Translations under genes and position numbers: made by a program
Part shown: piece by piece, positions 42,094 to 51,391 of the stretch
Layout of the letters: each line of letters begins with the position of its first letter
Position numbering within the stretch: the first letter of the stretch is position 1
Assembly: GCA_034933145.1 (NCBI GenBank)
Contig: JAYFOA010000036.1
Coordinates: 1 to 64,000 of the forward strand
DNA: 64,000 bases
Origin: UBA4644 sp034933145
GTDB lineage: Bacteria; Bacillota; Clostridia; Oscillospirales; Butyricicoccaceae
Direction: 5' to 3'
The notes under the pieces: model-generated
The model's database searches: none
What the model was told of the DNA's origin: nothing
What the model saw: only the letters and a program-made list of their open reading frames with translations

Positions 42094-43110
42094 TTACAGC
42101 TTCTGCGAGACGAAGGCTGAGAGCAGCTTCGCCGCGTTTTCCACGTCGGAGATGCTGAATACCTCCGCCGGGGAATGGATGTGGCGCGTGGGAATGCTGA
42201 CGCAGGTGGAGGCCACGCCTGCGCCGCTTGCCTGAATCGAGCAGGTATCTGTGCCGCCGGCCCGAAGGATCTCATCCTGATACGGGATCTCCTCGCTTTT
42301 GGCCAGCGCGCGCAGCTTCTCATTGAAAGACGGCGTACAGATGACGGAGGCGTCCTTGATCTTGATGGTTGGGCCCTTGCCGACGGCCACCTCCATGGGG
42401 ACTTTTTTATCCTCCGGCTTGTCTCCGGTGCCGCACACGTCGACGGCAATGCCGTAATCCGGCGCGATGCCGCCGGCGGCCGCTTTCGCACCGCGGCAGC
42501 CGACTTCCTCCTGTGCTGTAAACACGAAATACAGGTCGTTGTCGTTTTTCTCCATCCGCTCCATCGCCAGCAGCAGCACGACGCAGCCGATCAAATCGTC
42601 GGCATAGGGGCCCATGACATTTCCGCCGCCGATTTTGTGCGGTTCCCCTTCAAAGACGGCCACATCGCCGATCGAAACGCGGCGCTCCGCCTCCGCCTTG
42701 GTTTTGGCGCCCAGGTCGATGTACAGATCGGTCAATTCCACGGAGGCATAGGTTCCCGCGAGCGTTTTGACTGTCTCGCGGGGGCGGAGGATTCCCTGCT
42801 CGCCGCCCGGGAACCGGACACGGCAGTTGATCAGCTGCGCGGGCCGGTGGCCGCCCAGACGGTCGACCCACACATAGCCCTTTTCATCGATATGCGTGAC
42901 CATAAAGCCGATGGCGTCCATGTGGGCCGCCAGCATAACGCGCTTTCCGGTGCCCTTTTTGCGGCAGATCAGATTGCCGAGCGCGTCGGTCTTAATCTCA
43001 TCCACAAACGGCTTTGCCAGCTTTTTCAGCTGGTCGGCCTGCCGTGTTTCAGAGCCGGAGGGCGCGGCCAGTTCCACGAGCTTCTTCTGCAGTTCAAATA
43101 CGTCAAACAT
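42094..43110 (-). CDS. M42 family metallo-aminopeptidase, copy 3 of 4
   Basis: 338 residues from ATG 43110 (an in-frame GTG at 43119 sits only 3 bases after GGAGG). Ligands: His in LAAHMDAIGFM, Asp in YADDLIGCVVL, Glu pair in TAQEEVGCRGA, Asp in GIAVDVCGTG, His in TRHIHSPAEVFS. Closely similar to copy 4, so they arose by duplication. It overlaps copy 2 by 8 bases. Confidence 0.87.
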   Translation of the reverse strand: MFDVFELQKKLVELAAPSGSETRQADQLKKLAKPFVDEIKTDALGNLICRKKGTGKRVMLAAHMDAIGFMVTHIDEKGYVWVDRLGGHRPAQLINCRVRFPGGEQGILRPRETVKTLAGTYASVELTDLYIDLGAKTKAEAERRVSIGDVAVFEGEPHKIGGGNVMGPYADDLIGCVVLLLAMERMEKNDNDLYFVFTAQEEVGCRGAKAAAGGIAPDYGIAVDVCGTGDKPEDKKVPMEVAVGKGPTIKIKDASVICTPSFNEKLRALAKSEEIPYQDEILRAGGTDTCSIQASGAGVASTCVSIPTRHIHSPAEVFSISDVENAAKLLSAFVSQKL

Positions 43111-44134
43111 TGAGTTCACCCGCCTCCTTGATGACCAGAGCGGCCAGTTTCAGCACCTCATCCACATCGGGCAGATACACGACGTTGCAGGCGCAGTGGA
43201 TATAGCGCGTCGGTGAGGCGATGCCGAAGGCGATTCCTCCCTCGGCTGCCGCAGCCGCCACGCGGGCATCGGTGCCGCCGTTGGCGGAGGCCCGGTACTG
43301 CCACCGGATACCCTCCTCGTCAGCGGCTTTGAGCACTTTTTCGCGGAAGGGTCGGTCATAGACCGTGGTGCGGTCCAGAATGGAGACCGCTGCGCCCTTG
43401 CGCTGGCAGGTGGAGCGCTTATGCTCCGGCACATCCGGCATGTCGGCGGCGGTGGTACCCTCCAGCGCCAGCACGCAGCCGGGGCGCAGCCGCTGAGCCG
43501 CGACCTGCGCGCCGCGGGAGCCGATTTCTTCATTGGTGGCAAAGACAAAATAGGTGTCGAAAGGCAGATCAGTCTTAAGCAGCTCGATCATTACGGCACA
43601 GCCGACGCGATCATCGATGGCCTTTGCCTTCACACAATCGTCGCCCAGCTCATAAAACTCGCTGGCAAACATGGCGGGGTCGCCCACCTGCACCAGCCGC
43701 GAAGCTTCTTCCCTGCTCTGCGCGCCGATATCGATATACAGCTTATCCAGCGGGGGCGCGACCTTCCGCTCCTCTGCGGTGGTCAGGTGAATTGCCTTAA
43801 GGGAGATGACGCCAGGGATCTTTTTCTCCCCGACCCGCATCTTCCGGCCGATGAGCACACGGGGATCGATCCCGCCGGCGGCCTCCAGCCGCAGCATGCC
43901 CTCGTCGGTGATGCGCTCTACCAAAAAGCCTACCTCATCCATATGTGCACACACAATCATGGGGCGGGCGCGGCGCTTCTCGCCCTTTTTGAATACGATC
44001 AGGTTGCCGATGGAATCCACGGTCATCTCATCGGCATAGGGCTTTACCTGCTGCTCTATGTATTTCCGGACCTCGTCCTCATAGCCGGAGACGCCGTCCA
44101 GCGTGCAGAGCTCCCGAAGCAGTTCCTTCATCAT
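43103..44134 (-). CDS. M42 family metallo-aminopeptidase, copy 2 of 4
   Basis: 343 residues. Ligands: His in CAHMDEVGFLV, Asp in AIDDRVGCAVM, Glu pair in TNEEIGSRGAQ, Glu in LALEGTTAADM, and His in RYIHCACNVV. The LEGTTAAD signature with Glu in place of Asp is typical of the glutamyl-aminopeptidase/endoglucanase-M type. It differs more from copies 3 and 4 than they do from each other. Confidence 0.87.
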   Translation of the reverse strand: MMKELLRELCTLDGVSGYEDEVRKYIEQQVKPYADEMTVDSIGNLIVFKKGEKRRARPMIVCAHMDEVGFLVERITDEGMLRLEAAGGIDPRVLIGRKMRVGEKKIPGVISLKAIHLTTAEERKVAPPLDKLYIDIGAQSREEASRLVQVGDPAMFASEFYELGDDCVKAKAIDDRVGCAVMIELLKTDLPFDTYFVFATNEEIGSRGAQVAAQRLRPGCVLALEGTTAADMPDVPEHKRSTCQRKGAAVSILDRTTVYDRPFREKVLKAADEEGIRWQYRASANGGTDARVAAAAAEGGIAFGIASPTRYIHCACNVVYLPDVDEVLKLAALVIKEAGELNV

Positions 44135-44137
44135 GGC

Positions 44138-45166
44138 TTACAACCTCCCGTCCATGCTGAGCGTCAGCGCGGCCAGCAGCCGTCCGACGTTCTTCACGTC
44201 CTGCATCCGCAGGACCTCTACCGGCGAGTGCATGTATTTGAGCGGCAGGGACAGCACCAGCGTGGCGATCCCCTCCTGCATCATCTGCATGGTCCAGGCA
44301 TTGGTGCCGGTATGAGCGGGCGCCGCATCGGTCAGATAGGGGATCTCCTTGGCGCGGGCGACTTCCATCGCCTTTTTCGCCAGGTTCGGCCGGCTGTTGG
44401 AGCCGATGGTGATGACCGGCCCGTCTCCCAGCCGAGGCCGGACCTCCGGCGCATCGCCGGTACGGGCATGGCAGACGTCGATGGCCACCGCCCAGTCCGG
44501 CATCTCCCGATAGGATACGGCCTGCGCGCCATGACCGCCCATCTCTTCCTTGGTGCTGGCGCAGATGATCAGATCCACGGGCAGGGACTTGCCTTCCAGC
44601 AGCTCCAGCGCGTGCAGAATGCAGCAGAAGCAGGCGCGGTCGTCCATCGCGCGGCCGCACAGCTGGTCTCCCTGCAGCTCAAAGGTATCGCCGCGGAAGG
44701 CCATGTAATCGCCGACGCGCACGGCCTTTTTTGCCTGCTCGCCGGTCATTCCGATGTCCACCACCATCTCGGAAATCGGGATGGACTTTTTATTGTCCCC
44801 CGCCTTCTGCAGGTGCGGCGGTATGGCCGCCACGATGCCGGGGATGGGACCCTTTGCCGTCAGGACGGTCAATTCGCCGCCCGGCAGCATCCGCTGATCG
44901 ACTCCCATGCCGATAAAGCGCAGGAATCCGTCACCGGTCACCTCGGTCACCATAAAGCCGATCTGGTCGATATGCGCGTCCAGCAGCAGCTTCTTGGCGC
45001 CCGCGATTCCACAGCTCCGATAACCTGTCACGTTGCCGAACCGGTCGATCTCAACCTTGTCGACATAGGGCCGCAGGAGCTCAGCCGCGATCTCGCTGAC
45101 CCGGAACTCATCGCCCGATACGCCGTAGGCGTTGGTCAGCCGCTTGATCTTGTCCTTCAGTTCCAA
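44138..45166 (-). CDS. M42 family metallo-aminopeptidase, copy 1 of 4
   Basis: 342 residues. Ligands: His in LDAHIDQIGFM, Asp in AMDDRACFCCI, Glu pair in STKEEMGGHGA, Asp in WAVAIDVCHART and His in KYMHSPVEVLR. It heads the operon, 55 bases after murD, and is separated from copy 2 by 3 bases. Substrate specificity of each copy is unknown. Confidence 0.87.
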   Translation of the reverse strand: MELKDKIKRLTNAYGVSGDEFRVSEIAAELLRPYVDKVEIDRFGNVTGYRSCGIAGAKKLLLDAHIDQIGFMVTEVTGDGFLRFIGMGVDQRMLPGGELTVLTAKGPIPGIVAAIPPHLQKAGDNKKSIPISEMVVDIGMTGEQAKKAVRVGDYMAFRGDTFELQGDQLCGRAMDDRACFCCILHALELLEGKSLPVDLIICASTKEEMGGHGAQAVSYREMPDWAVAIDVCHARTGDAPEVRPRLGDGPVITIGSNSRPNLAKKAMEVARAKEIPYLTDAAPAHTGTNAWTMQMMQEGIATLVLSLPLKYMHSPVEVLRMQDVKNVGRLLAALTLSMDGRL

Positions 45167-45220
45167 ACGGGATACACCTCTTTCTTCCTTTATTCGTACT
45201 CTGGATTTAATAAGTTCAGA

Positions 45221-46585
45221 TTACAGTGCATTGACCAGCTCTTTGAATTTCTGGCCGCGCACCTCAAAATTGGGGAACTGGTCGAACGAGGCGCAGGCCG
45301 GGGAAAACAGCACCACGTCGCCGGGCTCTGCCACCTCATGCGCCAGCTTTACCACCTGCGCCAGATCGCCGCAGCGGTAAATCACCGGCGCGCCCTCTTG
45401 ATAATCAGGCGCTTCGCGCACGGCTTTTTCGATCTTGTCGGCGGTTGCACCGCAGAGGATCAGGGTCTTGACGCTGTGGGGAGTCTCCTCTCCCAGTTTG
45501 TCGAAAGGCAGGTGCTTGTCATAGCCGCCGGCCAGCAGGATGACTTTCTGTGAAAAGCTATGCAGCCCCGCCAGCGTCCGCGTGGGACTGCTTCCGATGG
45601 AGTCGTTATAGTATTTCACGCCCTGAAGCTCCCGCACAAGCTCCAGCCGGTGTTCCACCCCGCCGAAGGTGCGGGCCACCTGCGCCATGACCGCCTGCGG
45701 AACCAGTTCCCGTACGGCGGCGCAGGCCGCCAGATAGTTTTCCACATTATGCGTGCCCGGAATGCGGATCTCAGAAACCGGCACGATGGCCGTATCCCTG
45801 TCGCACAGCGCGCCGTTTCGGACGGTCAGCTCCGCCTCAGGCGCGCCGAGGCGGGAAAAGAATCGCACGCGGCCCTTTGCCTGGGACGCCAGTCCGCGGG
45901 TAATCTCATTGTCGGCATTGAGCACCAGCAGGCCGTCTTTTGCCTGCCAGCGGAAAATGTTGCGTTTCGCGTCGATATACTCCTCCATGTCCCGGTGAAT
46001 ATCCAGGTGGTTGGACGACAGATTGGTGATGACCGCCACCCGCGGCGAACGCCGCATACTCATCAGCTGGAAGGAGGAAAGCTCCAGCACGGCCACATCC
46101 TCCGGCTTCATCTCCCCTGCCTTGTCCAGCAGCGGCGTACCGATGTTGCCGCCCAGCCAGACCGTTTTCCCGGAAGCGCGCAGCATCTCGGCAATCAGAG
46201 TCGTGGTGGTGGTCTTTCCATCCGATCCGGTGACGGCGATCAGGTCGCAGGGGCAGTTTTCAAAGAAAACTTCCATCTCGCTGGTGACCGCGGCGCCATG
46301 CTCCGCGGCGGCCAGCAGCTCCGGTGTGTCGGGCCTGAGGCCGGGCGTACGGAACACCACATCGGCCTCAATCCCTTTTAGATAGTCAGGCCCGAGAACC
46401 AGGGAGATACCCATTCCTTCCAGCTCATCACAGATCGGGCCCAGCGCATCCCGGTCCTTTTTGTCCCGGGCAGTGACGGCTGCCCCCGCGCCCGCCAGCA
46501 GCCGCAGCAGCGGCCGGTTGGAGATGCCGATACCCAGCACCGTGACCCGGCGCTGCCTTAAAGAGGCCAAATATTCACGAATCAT
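45221..46585 (-). CDS. murD: UDP-N-acetylmuramoylalanine-D-glutamate ligase
   Basis: 454 residues from ATG 46585, which has AAGGTGG upstream. The frame is open further upstream to 46924 but that part is not conserved and overlaps a separate small transcript. ATP-binding loop VTGSDGKTTTTTLIAEML, ELSSFQLMSM and the C-terminal YYNDSIGSSPTRTLAGLHS are diagnostic of MurD. It adds D-glutamate to UDP-MurNAc-L-Ala in the cytoplasm. It is followed after 55 bases by the M42 genes. Confidence 0.96.
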   Translation of the reverse strand: MIREYLASLRQRRVTVLGIGISNRPLLRLLAGAGAAVTARDKKDRDALGPICDELEGMGISLVLGPDYLKGIEADVVFRTPGLRPDTPELLAAAEHGAAVTSEMEVFFENCPCDLIAVTGSDGKTTTTTLIAEMLRASGKTVWLGGNIGTPLLDKAGEMKPEDVAVLELSSFQLMSMRRSPRVAVITNLSSNHLDIHRDMEEYIDAKRNIFRWQAKDGLLVLNADNEITRGLASQAKGRVRFFSRLGAPEAELTVRNGALCDRDTAIVPVSEIRIPGTHNVENYLAACAAVRELVPQAVMAQVARTFGGVEHRLELVRELQGVKYYNDSIGSSPTRTLAGLHSFSQKVILLAGGYDKHLPFDKLGEETPHSVKTLILCGATADKIEKAVREAPDYQEGAPVIYRCGDLAQVVKLAHEVAEPGDVVLFSPACASFDQFPNFEVRGQKFKELVNAL

Positions 46586-46648
46586 AAATTCCACCTTCAG
46601 TTCCTCTGTTGGATTTGAATTCTGATAATTTATATAATAAGCAAATGT

Positions 46649-46677
46649 ATTATACGCCCAACTCCCGGCATCCGCAA
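46649..46677 (-). promoter_or_regulatory. Probable murD promoter
   Basis: On the minus strand, TTGCGG (46672-46677), 17 bases, TATAAT (46649-46654), 64 bases before the murD ATG. Confidence 0.55.
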
Positions 46678-46818
46678 GGCGCGATTTGTCGCACGGCGGC
46701 CGATTTTTACGGTCTGCGCCCCATAATTCCGGGCGTTTGCACATTTTATTGCACGTTTGGCCTTGCGGAGGCATCCGGTATCCGCTGTCAGGTCTGCAGC
46801 AGCTGCTGTTCATCGCAA

Positions 46819-46940
46819 CAAAAAAGAGCCAGCTTCCTAAGCCAGCTCTTACTACAAATGAATAATTTTTAAGAATATACAGGAAAACGCCCATTTTTCG
46901 ATATACTTCAAGACGGACTTCCATATTTCACACCGATTAT
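46819..46940 (-). ncRNA. Candidate small transcript upstream of murD
   Basis: A promoter with TTGACA (46970-46975), 17 bases and TATTAT (46947-46952) predicts a start near 46940. An 11-bp hairpin (AGAGCTGGCTT / AAGCTGGCTCT) followed by TTTTTT ends it at about 46819. The unit is ~120 nt and has its own terminator, so it is separate from murD. It contains the start of a short frame (MEVRLEVYRKMGVFLYILKN) that lacks a clear ribosome-binding site. It could be a small RNA, a short membrane peptide or an attenuator. Confidence 0.45.
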
Positions 46941-47155
46941 GAATATATAATATCTTCAAATTGTCAATTTGTCAAGCATTTATGTGAAAATCTTTAAAAA
47001 GCCAAGGATGCCCGCTCCCTCTTTTCGGGCGGAAACCGCAGCACGGTTTTTCCGGCTTGGAAAATCCACCGGCCTCCTGTATGATGATATCATTCGCTAT
47101 TTGTGCCCTCCGCGAAGGCACGTCGCAGCAACAAAAACAAAAACAGGAGGGGCCC

Positions 47156-49252
47156 ATGGACCATAAGAGCAGAGAGTATGAGGAACAGCGTCTTTCAAGG
47201 ACGGTCGGTTTTGCGGCTGACCGGGCGGAGACAACGGCCGGAGAGCTATCCTCTCTGGAGGCGCGGATCGGGGATATGCTCGTCCGCTATGACCCGGACA
47301 ACTTTGAGCTTTACTCTGAAATGATCGTGGCGGAAGACCGGCGAGACGGACTGCGCGAGTTGCTCGGCCGCTGCCGCCGTGCCGTCTCCAGCCCCTATTT
47401 CGGCCGGATCGACTTTACGGAATCAGGTAAGGAAAAGCAGGAATATTACATCGGCCGCGGCGGACTCTATGACGATAAGGCGCTGGCCCCTGTCGTCGTT
47501 GACTGGCGGACGCCGGTGGCCAACCTCTATTACGACGCAGAGCTCGGGCCCGCGGCCTATATCAGTCAGGAGCAGACCTATCCCGGCGAAATGAGCCTGA
47601 AGCGCACCTACAACATTGCCGGCGGAAAGCTAAACGAGTTCTATGATTCCGACCTCATCACCAACGACGAGCTGCTGCAGGCCTATCTGGCAAAAAACGC
47701 CGACGCGGTCCTCAAGGACATCGTCGCCACGATCCAGAAGGATCAGAACGACATCATCCGTATCGAGCCGTACTACGACGTCATTGTACAGGGCGTTGCG
47801 GGCAGCGGAAAGACCACCGTCGCCATGCACCGGCTGGCCTTTCTGATTTTTAACTACGCCAAGAAGATGAAACCTGACCAGTACGCCGTCATCGGTACCA
47901 ACCGGATGTTTTTAAACTATGTAGCCGGCATGCTGCCCGATCTGGGCGTGGAGTCGGTTACGCAGATGGTGATGCCGGAGCTGCTGCTGAGCTTTCTGGG
48001 GTGGGACGAATCCGCCGCTCCGCTCTGCAGAGAGACGGCGCCGGCGCGGTCCTCCCTCTCCTTTTTCCGCGCGCTGCAGGCGTATATGGATGCGCTGGAA
48101 CAGAATCTGCTGCTACACCCGCTGACACTGAGCGGCGGCATGCTGATGGATGAAGCCGAGATCAAAGAACGGATTCTCGGCGGCATGAAAAAGCCCCTGC
48201 TCACCCGGGCAGAGCTGCTCAACAGCTATCTGGCCGAGCGGATCGGCCGTGCGCGGCCCATCCGGGAGCTGGCGCTGGAACAGCAATGCGACCGGGATCT
48301 GGCCCGCTTCAAAGCGGGTAATCGGGATGGGCACGAAAGCGTGGCAGAAATCATCGATGCAAAGTATGCGGCACTCGATACCCTTGCCGCCGAGGCCAAG
48401 GCGCTGAAAAACATCTACCTGCGGCAGATCAAAACGCTGAAGGAAAAACGGGTCTACGCGGACTTTCTCCGGGCGCAGGGGCTGCACCCCTCCAAAAAAC
48501 ACGACGTCTACGATCTGTCGGCGCTGGCCTACATCGCGATGCGCCTGCGGCCGATACACAGCCCGCTGCGGCATATCATCGTAGACGAGGCGCAGGACTT
48601 TGGCCCGGCACTCTATCTGTGCCTGACCGAGATCTTTCCCGAGGCCACTTTCACCATCCTCGGCGACGTACTGCAGAACATCGGCGACGGGGTCGGCATA
48701 ACCGACTGGGACGAGGTGCTGGAAAGCGCCTTTGCCGGACGAAAAAATCAATTCTGCGTACTTACCAAAAGCTACCGCAATACGGTGGAAATTGCACAGA
48801 CGGCCAATCGGGTTGCCGCCCGCGCCGGCGTGAAAAAATACGAGGCGGTGCCCGTGGTACGGCATGGCAGCCCGGTTGAGTTTTCCTCTTTCGTAAGCAC
48901 AGCGGAGCTGGAGGCGGCCGCCGTGGCCGAGGCAAAAGCATGGCGCGGCGACTCTCTGGCCTTTATCTGCCCGGACGCAGCGGCAGCCAAACGCCTTGCT
49001 GCACGCATTCCCTCCGCCGCACTGATCCTCTCCGGTGAGGAAGACGTTCGGTATGAAGGTGGCATGACTATCTTTGACGCCGACAGCGTCAAGGGGCTTG
49101 AGTTCGACCGTGTCGTCGTCTGCGGCACAGGTGCAAAGGAATATCCCGCGACGCCGCGGGGCATTCGTCTGCTGTATGTCGTTTTGACCCGTGCGCTGCA
49201 CGAGCTGCGCATCCTGACCGTCCGCGACGCCGGCGGCCTGCTGGAACCATAA
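47156..49252 (+). CDS. UvrD/HelD-like superfamily 1 helicase
   Basis: 698 residues from ATG 47156 (GGAGGGG upstream). Walker A lies at VQGVAGSGKTTVAMHRLAF (about residues 216-234), Walker B in IIVDEAQDFGPAL, motif III/IV in LGDVLQNIGDGVGI and SYRNTVEIAQTAN, and motif VI in LLYVVLTRALHEL. The N-terminal ~200 residues include a coiled coil and QEYYIGRGGLYDD, as in HelD proteins that remove and recycle RNA polymerase on DNA. Length fits HelD. Role by homology. Confidence 0.88.
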   Translation: MDHKSREYEEQRLSRTVGFAADRAETTAGELSSLEARIGDMLVRYDPDNFELYSEMIVAEDRRDGLRELLGRCRRAVSSPYFGRIDFTESGKEKQEYYIGRGGLYDDKALAPVVVDWRTPVANLYYDAELGPAAYISQEQTYPGEMSLKRTYNIAGGKLNEFYDSDLITNDELLQAYLAKNADAVLKDIVATIQKDQNDIIRIEPYYDVIVQGVAGSGKTTVAMHRLAFLIFNYAKKMKPDQYAVIGTNRMFLNYVAGMLPDLGVESVTQMVMPELLLSFLGWDESAAPLCRETAPARSSLSFFRALQAYMDALEQNLLLHPLTLSGGMLMDEAEIKERILGGMKKPLLTRAELLNSYLAERIGRARPIRELALEQQCDRDLARFKAGNRDGHESVAEIIDAKYAALDTLAAEAKALKNIYLRQIKTLKEKRVYADFLRAQGLHPSKKHDVYDLSALAYIAMRLRPIHSPLRHIIVDEAQDFGPALYLCLTEIFPEATFTILGDVLQNIGDGVGITDWDEVLESAFAGRKNQFCVLTKSYRNTVEIAQTANRVAARAGVKKYEAVPVVRHGSPVEFSSFVSTAELEAAAVAEAKAWRGDSLAFICPDAAAAKRLAARIPSAALILSGEEDVRYEGGMTIFDADSVKGLEFDRVVVCGTGAKEYPATPRGIRLLYVVLTRALHELRILTVRDAGGLLEP

Positions 49253-49312
49253 GCTGCGGCCAAAAAAGTGGCCGCCCTTGCGATTAAAATATAAGCTGCG
49301 GAGGTTATAACG

Positions 49313-50284
49313 GTGAGCAGCGACGAACGGTTATTTGACTTTCAGACCGTCGGCAGAGAGACCGTACAGCTCCTTTTCTCTGCTTTTTCGCCAAAAGCGG
49401 CGGTTACCGGATTTACGCCCATACACGGCGGGATGAGCACCAGCAATTACGCTGTGAAAACCGCCGGAACCGAAAAACGCTATGTACTGAGAATATATCC
49501 GGCCAATAATGATCATAGCCTGCTGGAAGCCGCTGCATATGCTTACGCGGAAAAAGCAATATGCGTCCCCGAAATCTGTTTTTTTGACGGCAGCAAACGG
49601 CTCCTTCCGAATTCCTATCTCATTATGGAGTTGATTGAGGGACTGCCTCTGGGGGATTTTATCGCTGCAAAGGAGCAGCTTCCGGACGATCTTGTCCGCG
49701 GGATCGGCGCCTCGTTGGCCCTGCTGCACTGCACACAATATCCGTATATGGCGCTGCTGGATGATGCACTGTATCCTGTCAAAAGGCTTGAGTCGCTTGA
49801 AGCGCAGTGTCTTTCGCTGCTGAATGGCATTGCCGGCGCCCATCTCCGCCCGCCGACCAAAGAGAAAGCGCTTGCTTTTCTGCAATGCAATCCCGGCTTT
49901 TTCAGGGAAATTGACTGCGAATATGTTTTTTCCCATGGTGATTTCAATTTTTCAAATATTCTGATTACTCCCGCCATGCAAACATATTTTATTGATTTTG
50001 AATACTGTTTCTCAGCGCCTCGGTTCTATGACGCGGGAAAATTTTTCAGAACAAAGTCTCCTGATATTCAACGGTACATCACCCCATCTGCCGCCGCCGC
50101 CTTTTGTGAGGGCTATAACCTGAACGCAGCAAAGCCGCTGCCCAGGGAATGGTATGCTCTTTCCAAGCTTGCCGATCTGCCGGCCATGCTGTATCTGATC
50201 AATAAGCCGGATATTCCCGAAGGCTGGGGAGATGATATTGACAATGAAATCGTCAGAACGCTTGCACTGTTTGATCTGCTTTAA
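49313..50284 (+). CDS. Aminoglycoside/choline-kinase-like phosphotransferase
   Basis: 323 residues from GTG 49313 (GGAGG upstream). The APH fold shows GGMSTSNYAVKTAG at the N-lobe, YLIMELIEGLPLGDFI as the hinge, the catalytic loop FSHGDFNFSNILI and the metal Asp in YFIDFEYCFSAPRFYD. Substrate is unknown; homologues phosphorylate choline, homoserine or antibiotics. It lies 60 bases after the helicase gene, perhaps in the same transcript. Confidence 0.85.
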   Translation: MSSDERLFDFQTVGRETVQLLFSAFSPKAAVTGFTPIHGGMSTSNYAVKTAGTEKRYVLRIYPANNDHSLLEAAAYAYAEKAICVPEICFFDGSKRLLPNSYLIMELIEGLPLGDFIAAKEQLPDDLVRGIGASLALLHCTQYPYMALLDDALYPVKRLESLEAQCLSLLNGIAGAHLRPPTKEKALAFLQCNPGFFREIDCEYVFSHGDFNFSNILITPAMQTYFIDFEYCFSAPRFYDAGKFFRTKSPDIQRYITPSAAAAFCEGYNLNAAKPLPREWYALSKLADLPAMLYLINKPDIPEGWGDDIDNEIVRTLALFDLL

Positions 50285-50349
50285 TCCTTTCTGTTTACCG
50301 TTCTTTTTACGTCTGTTTTCCAAGCCTTTGCTTTCCCGCGGTTTTCGGC

Positions 50350-50355
50350 TATAAT
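50350..50355 (+). promoter_or_regulatory. Probable -10 of the DUF2087 gene
   Basis: TATAAT at 50350-50355, 22 bases before the ATG and followed by GGGAGG. The -35 is weak (TTTGCT at 17 bases). Confidence 0.4.
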
Positions 50356-50376
50356 GGACGCGGGAGGCGAAAAAGA

Positions 50377-50658
50377 ATGGAACAAGAATATACCGCCGAA
50401 GAAAAGCAGCATATCATCGACAGCTTTTTTCAAAACGGCGTGCTGAAGCGGATGCCGGCACAGCGGAAAAAGCAGCTGGTAATTCTGCCGGAAATTGCAA
50501 AAATTTTTGAACCCGGCCGCAAATATACGGAAAAAGAAGTCAACGCCCTTCTTTCACCGGTCTATGAAGACTTCGTCACGCTTCGCCGTGACCTAATTGA
50601 CGCACGATGCCTTCTGCGGGATCATGGGATCTATTGGAAGGTTGACACGGAGGCATAA
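50377..50658 (+). CDS. DUF2087 domain protein
   Basis: 93 residues. YTAEEKQHIIDSFFQNGVLK, then RMPAQRKKQLVILPEIAKIF and ALLSPVYEDFVTLRRDLID, are the DUF2087 pattern of a small winged-helix-like domain found alone or in regulators. Role is unknown. The 3' end contains the -35 of rnpB. Confidence 0.85.
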   Translation: MEQEYTAEEKQHIIDSFFQNGVLKRMPAQRKKQLVILPEIAKIFEPGRKYTEKEVNALLSPVYEDFVTLRRDLIDARCLLRDHGIYWKVDTEA

Positions 50659-50671
50659 ATCGGGCTATAAT
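50642..50671 (+). promoter_or_regulatory. rnpB promoter
   Basis: TTGACA (50642-50647), 18 bases, TATAAT (50666-50671), inside the last codons of the DUF2087 gene and just past its stop. Confidence 0.75.
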
Positions 50672-50677
50672 GTACTG

Positions 50678-51012
50678 TCAGCGGATCGGGCAGCCGCGTG
50701 CGGGCGACCGCATGAGGAAAGTCCGGGCTTCACAGAGCAGGATAACTGATAACATCAGCCGCGGGTAACCGCCGGACAAGTGCAACAGAGATATACCGCC
50801 CCGGCGACGGGGTAAGGGTGGAAAGGCGAGGTAAGAGCTCACCGGTCGCGCAGGTAACTGCGTGTCCCTGTAAACTCTATCCGAAGCAACACCGAATTGG
50901 AGGCTACGGTCTGCTCGGCCAATCTCCAGACAGGTGGCTTGAGGCGTGCGGCAACGCGCGTCCCAGATAGATGGCTGCACCATGACAGAACCCGGCTTAC
51001 AGATCCACTGAC
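50678..51012 (+). ncRNA. rnpB: RNase P RNA, class A
   Basis: Conserved cores are present: GAGGAAAGTCCGGGCTTCAC (CR-I region), GAACAGAG-like ACAGAGCAGG, GGTAAACTC-like CTGTAAACTC, GAAGCAACACCGAATTGGAG and AGATAGATGGCTGC, ending in GACAGAACCCGGCTTA. The ends pair as GTCAGCGGATC with GATCCACTGAC (helix P1). This is the catalytic RNA that matures tRNA 5' ends. Confidence 0.95.
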
Positions 51013-51099
51013 ATTTTCGGTAACTGCCTTTCGGCGGTTACCAACAAAAATACTTGCATTTTTTGTGCAGTTATGATAATCTTTGACCATCATATCGAT

Positions 51100-51350
51100 G
51101 CAATGACGAAGAGAGTAACCCCTGCCGAACGCAGAAGAGAAGGGCGGCCGCCGGCTGAAAGCCGTCCGCGCGGGGCAGGTGTGTGAAGTTCACTTCCGAG
51201 CACCGGCGCTCAAGGTGCCTTTGCACTGCGTAGGCGTCGGCGGACAGCCCCGTTACAGGCGTCGAGTGCCCGCGTCTACGCGGGAACACGGGTGGTACCG
51301 CGGAAGTATGGCTTCCGTCCCGGTTTTCCGGGGCGGGGGCTTTCTTTATT
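51100..51350 (+). promoter_or_regulatory. Phe T-box leader of pheST
   Basis: Stem I (GAAGAGAGTAACC at its base) has the specifier TTC (51189-51191) in AAGTTCACTTCC. The T-box sequence AACACGGGTGGTACCGCGG lies at 51285-51303. A terminator hairpin (CCGTCCCGG / CCGGGGCGG) with CTTTCTTTATTTTT ends at 51350. Uncharged tRNA-Phe should stabilise the antiterminator and let pheS-pheT be transcribed. Confidence 0.95.
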
Positions 51351-51391
51351 TTTGATTTGATTTTAATAAACATAAAGGAGTGATCCATAAG

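Larger units (their letters stand above)
46586..47155. other. Gene-free stretch with two promoters and a candidate small RNA
   Basis: 570 bases. It holds the murD promoter (46649-46677), the candidate transcript 46819-46940 with its promoter, and the ribosome-binding site of the helicase gene. No conserved protein frame was seen apart from the short one inside the small transcript. Confidence 0.5.

Noticed and set aside
43421..45553. A 710-codon plus-strand open frame over the M42 genes
   Set aside because: It is antisense to three aminopeptidase genes with clear motifs and only stays open because of GC-biased codons. It has no ribosome-binding site or recognisable domain.
46585..46924. A longer MurD reading from 46924
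   Set aside because: The first 113 residues are not MurD-like and cross a terminator and the murD promoter. The ATG at 46585 has its own AAGGTGG site.
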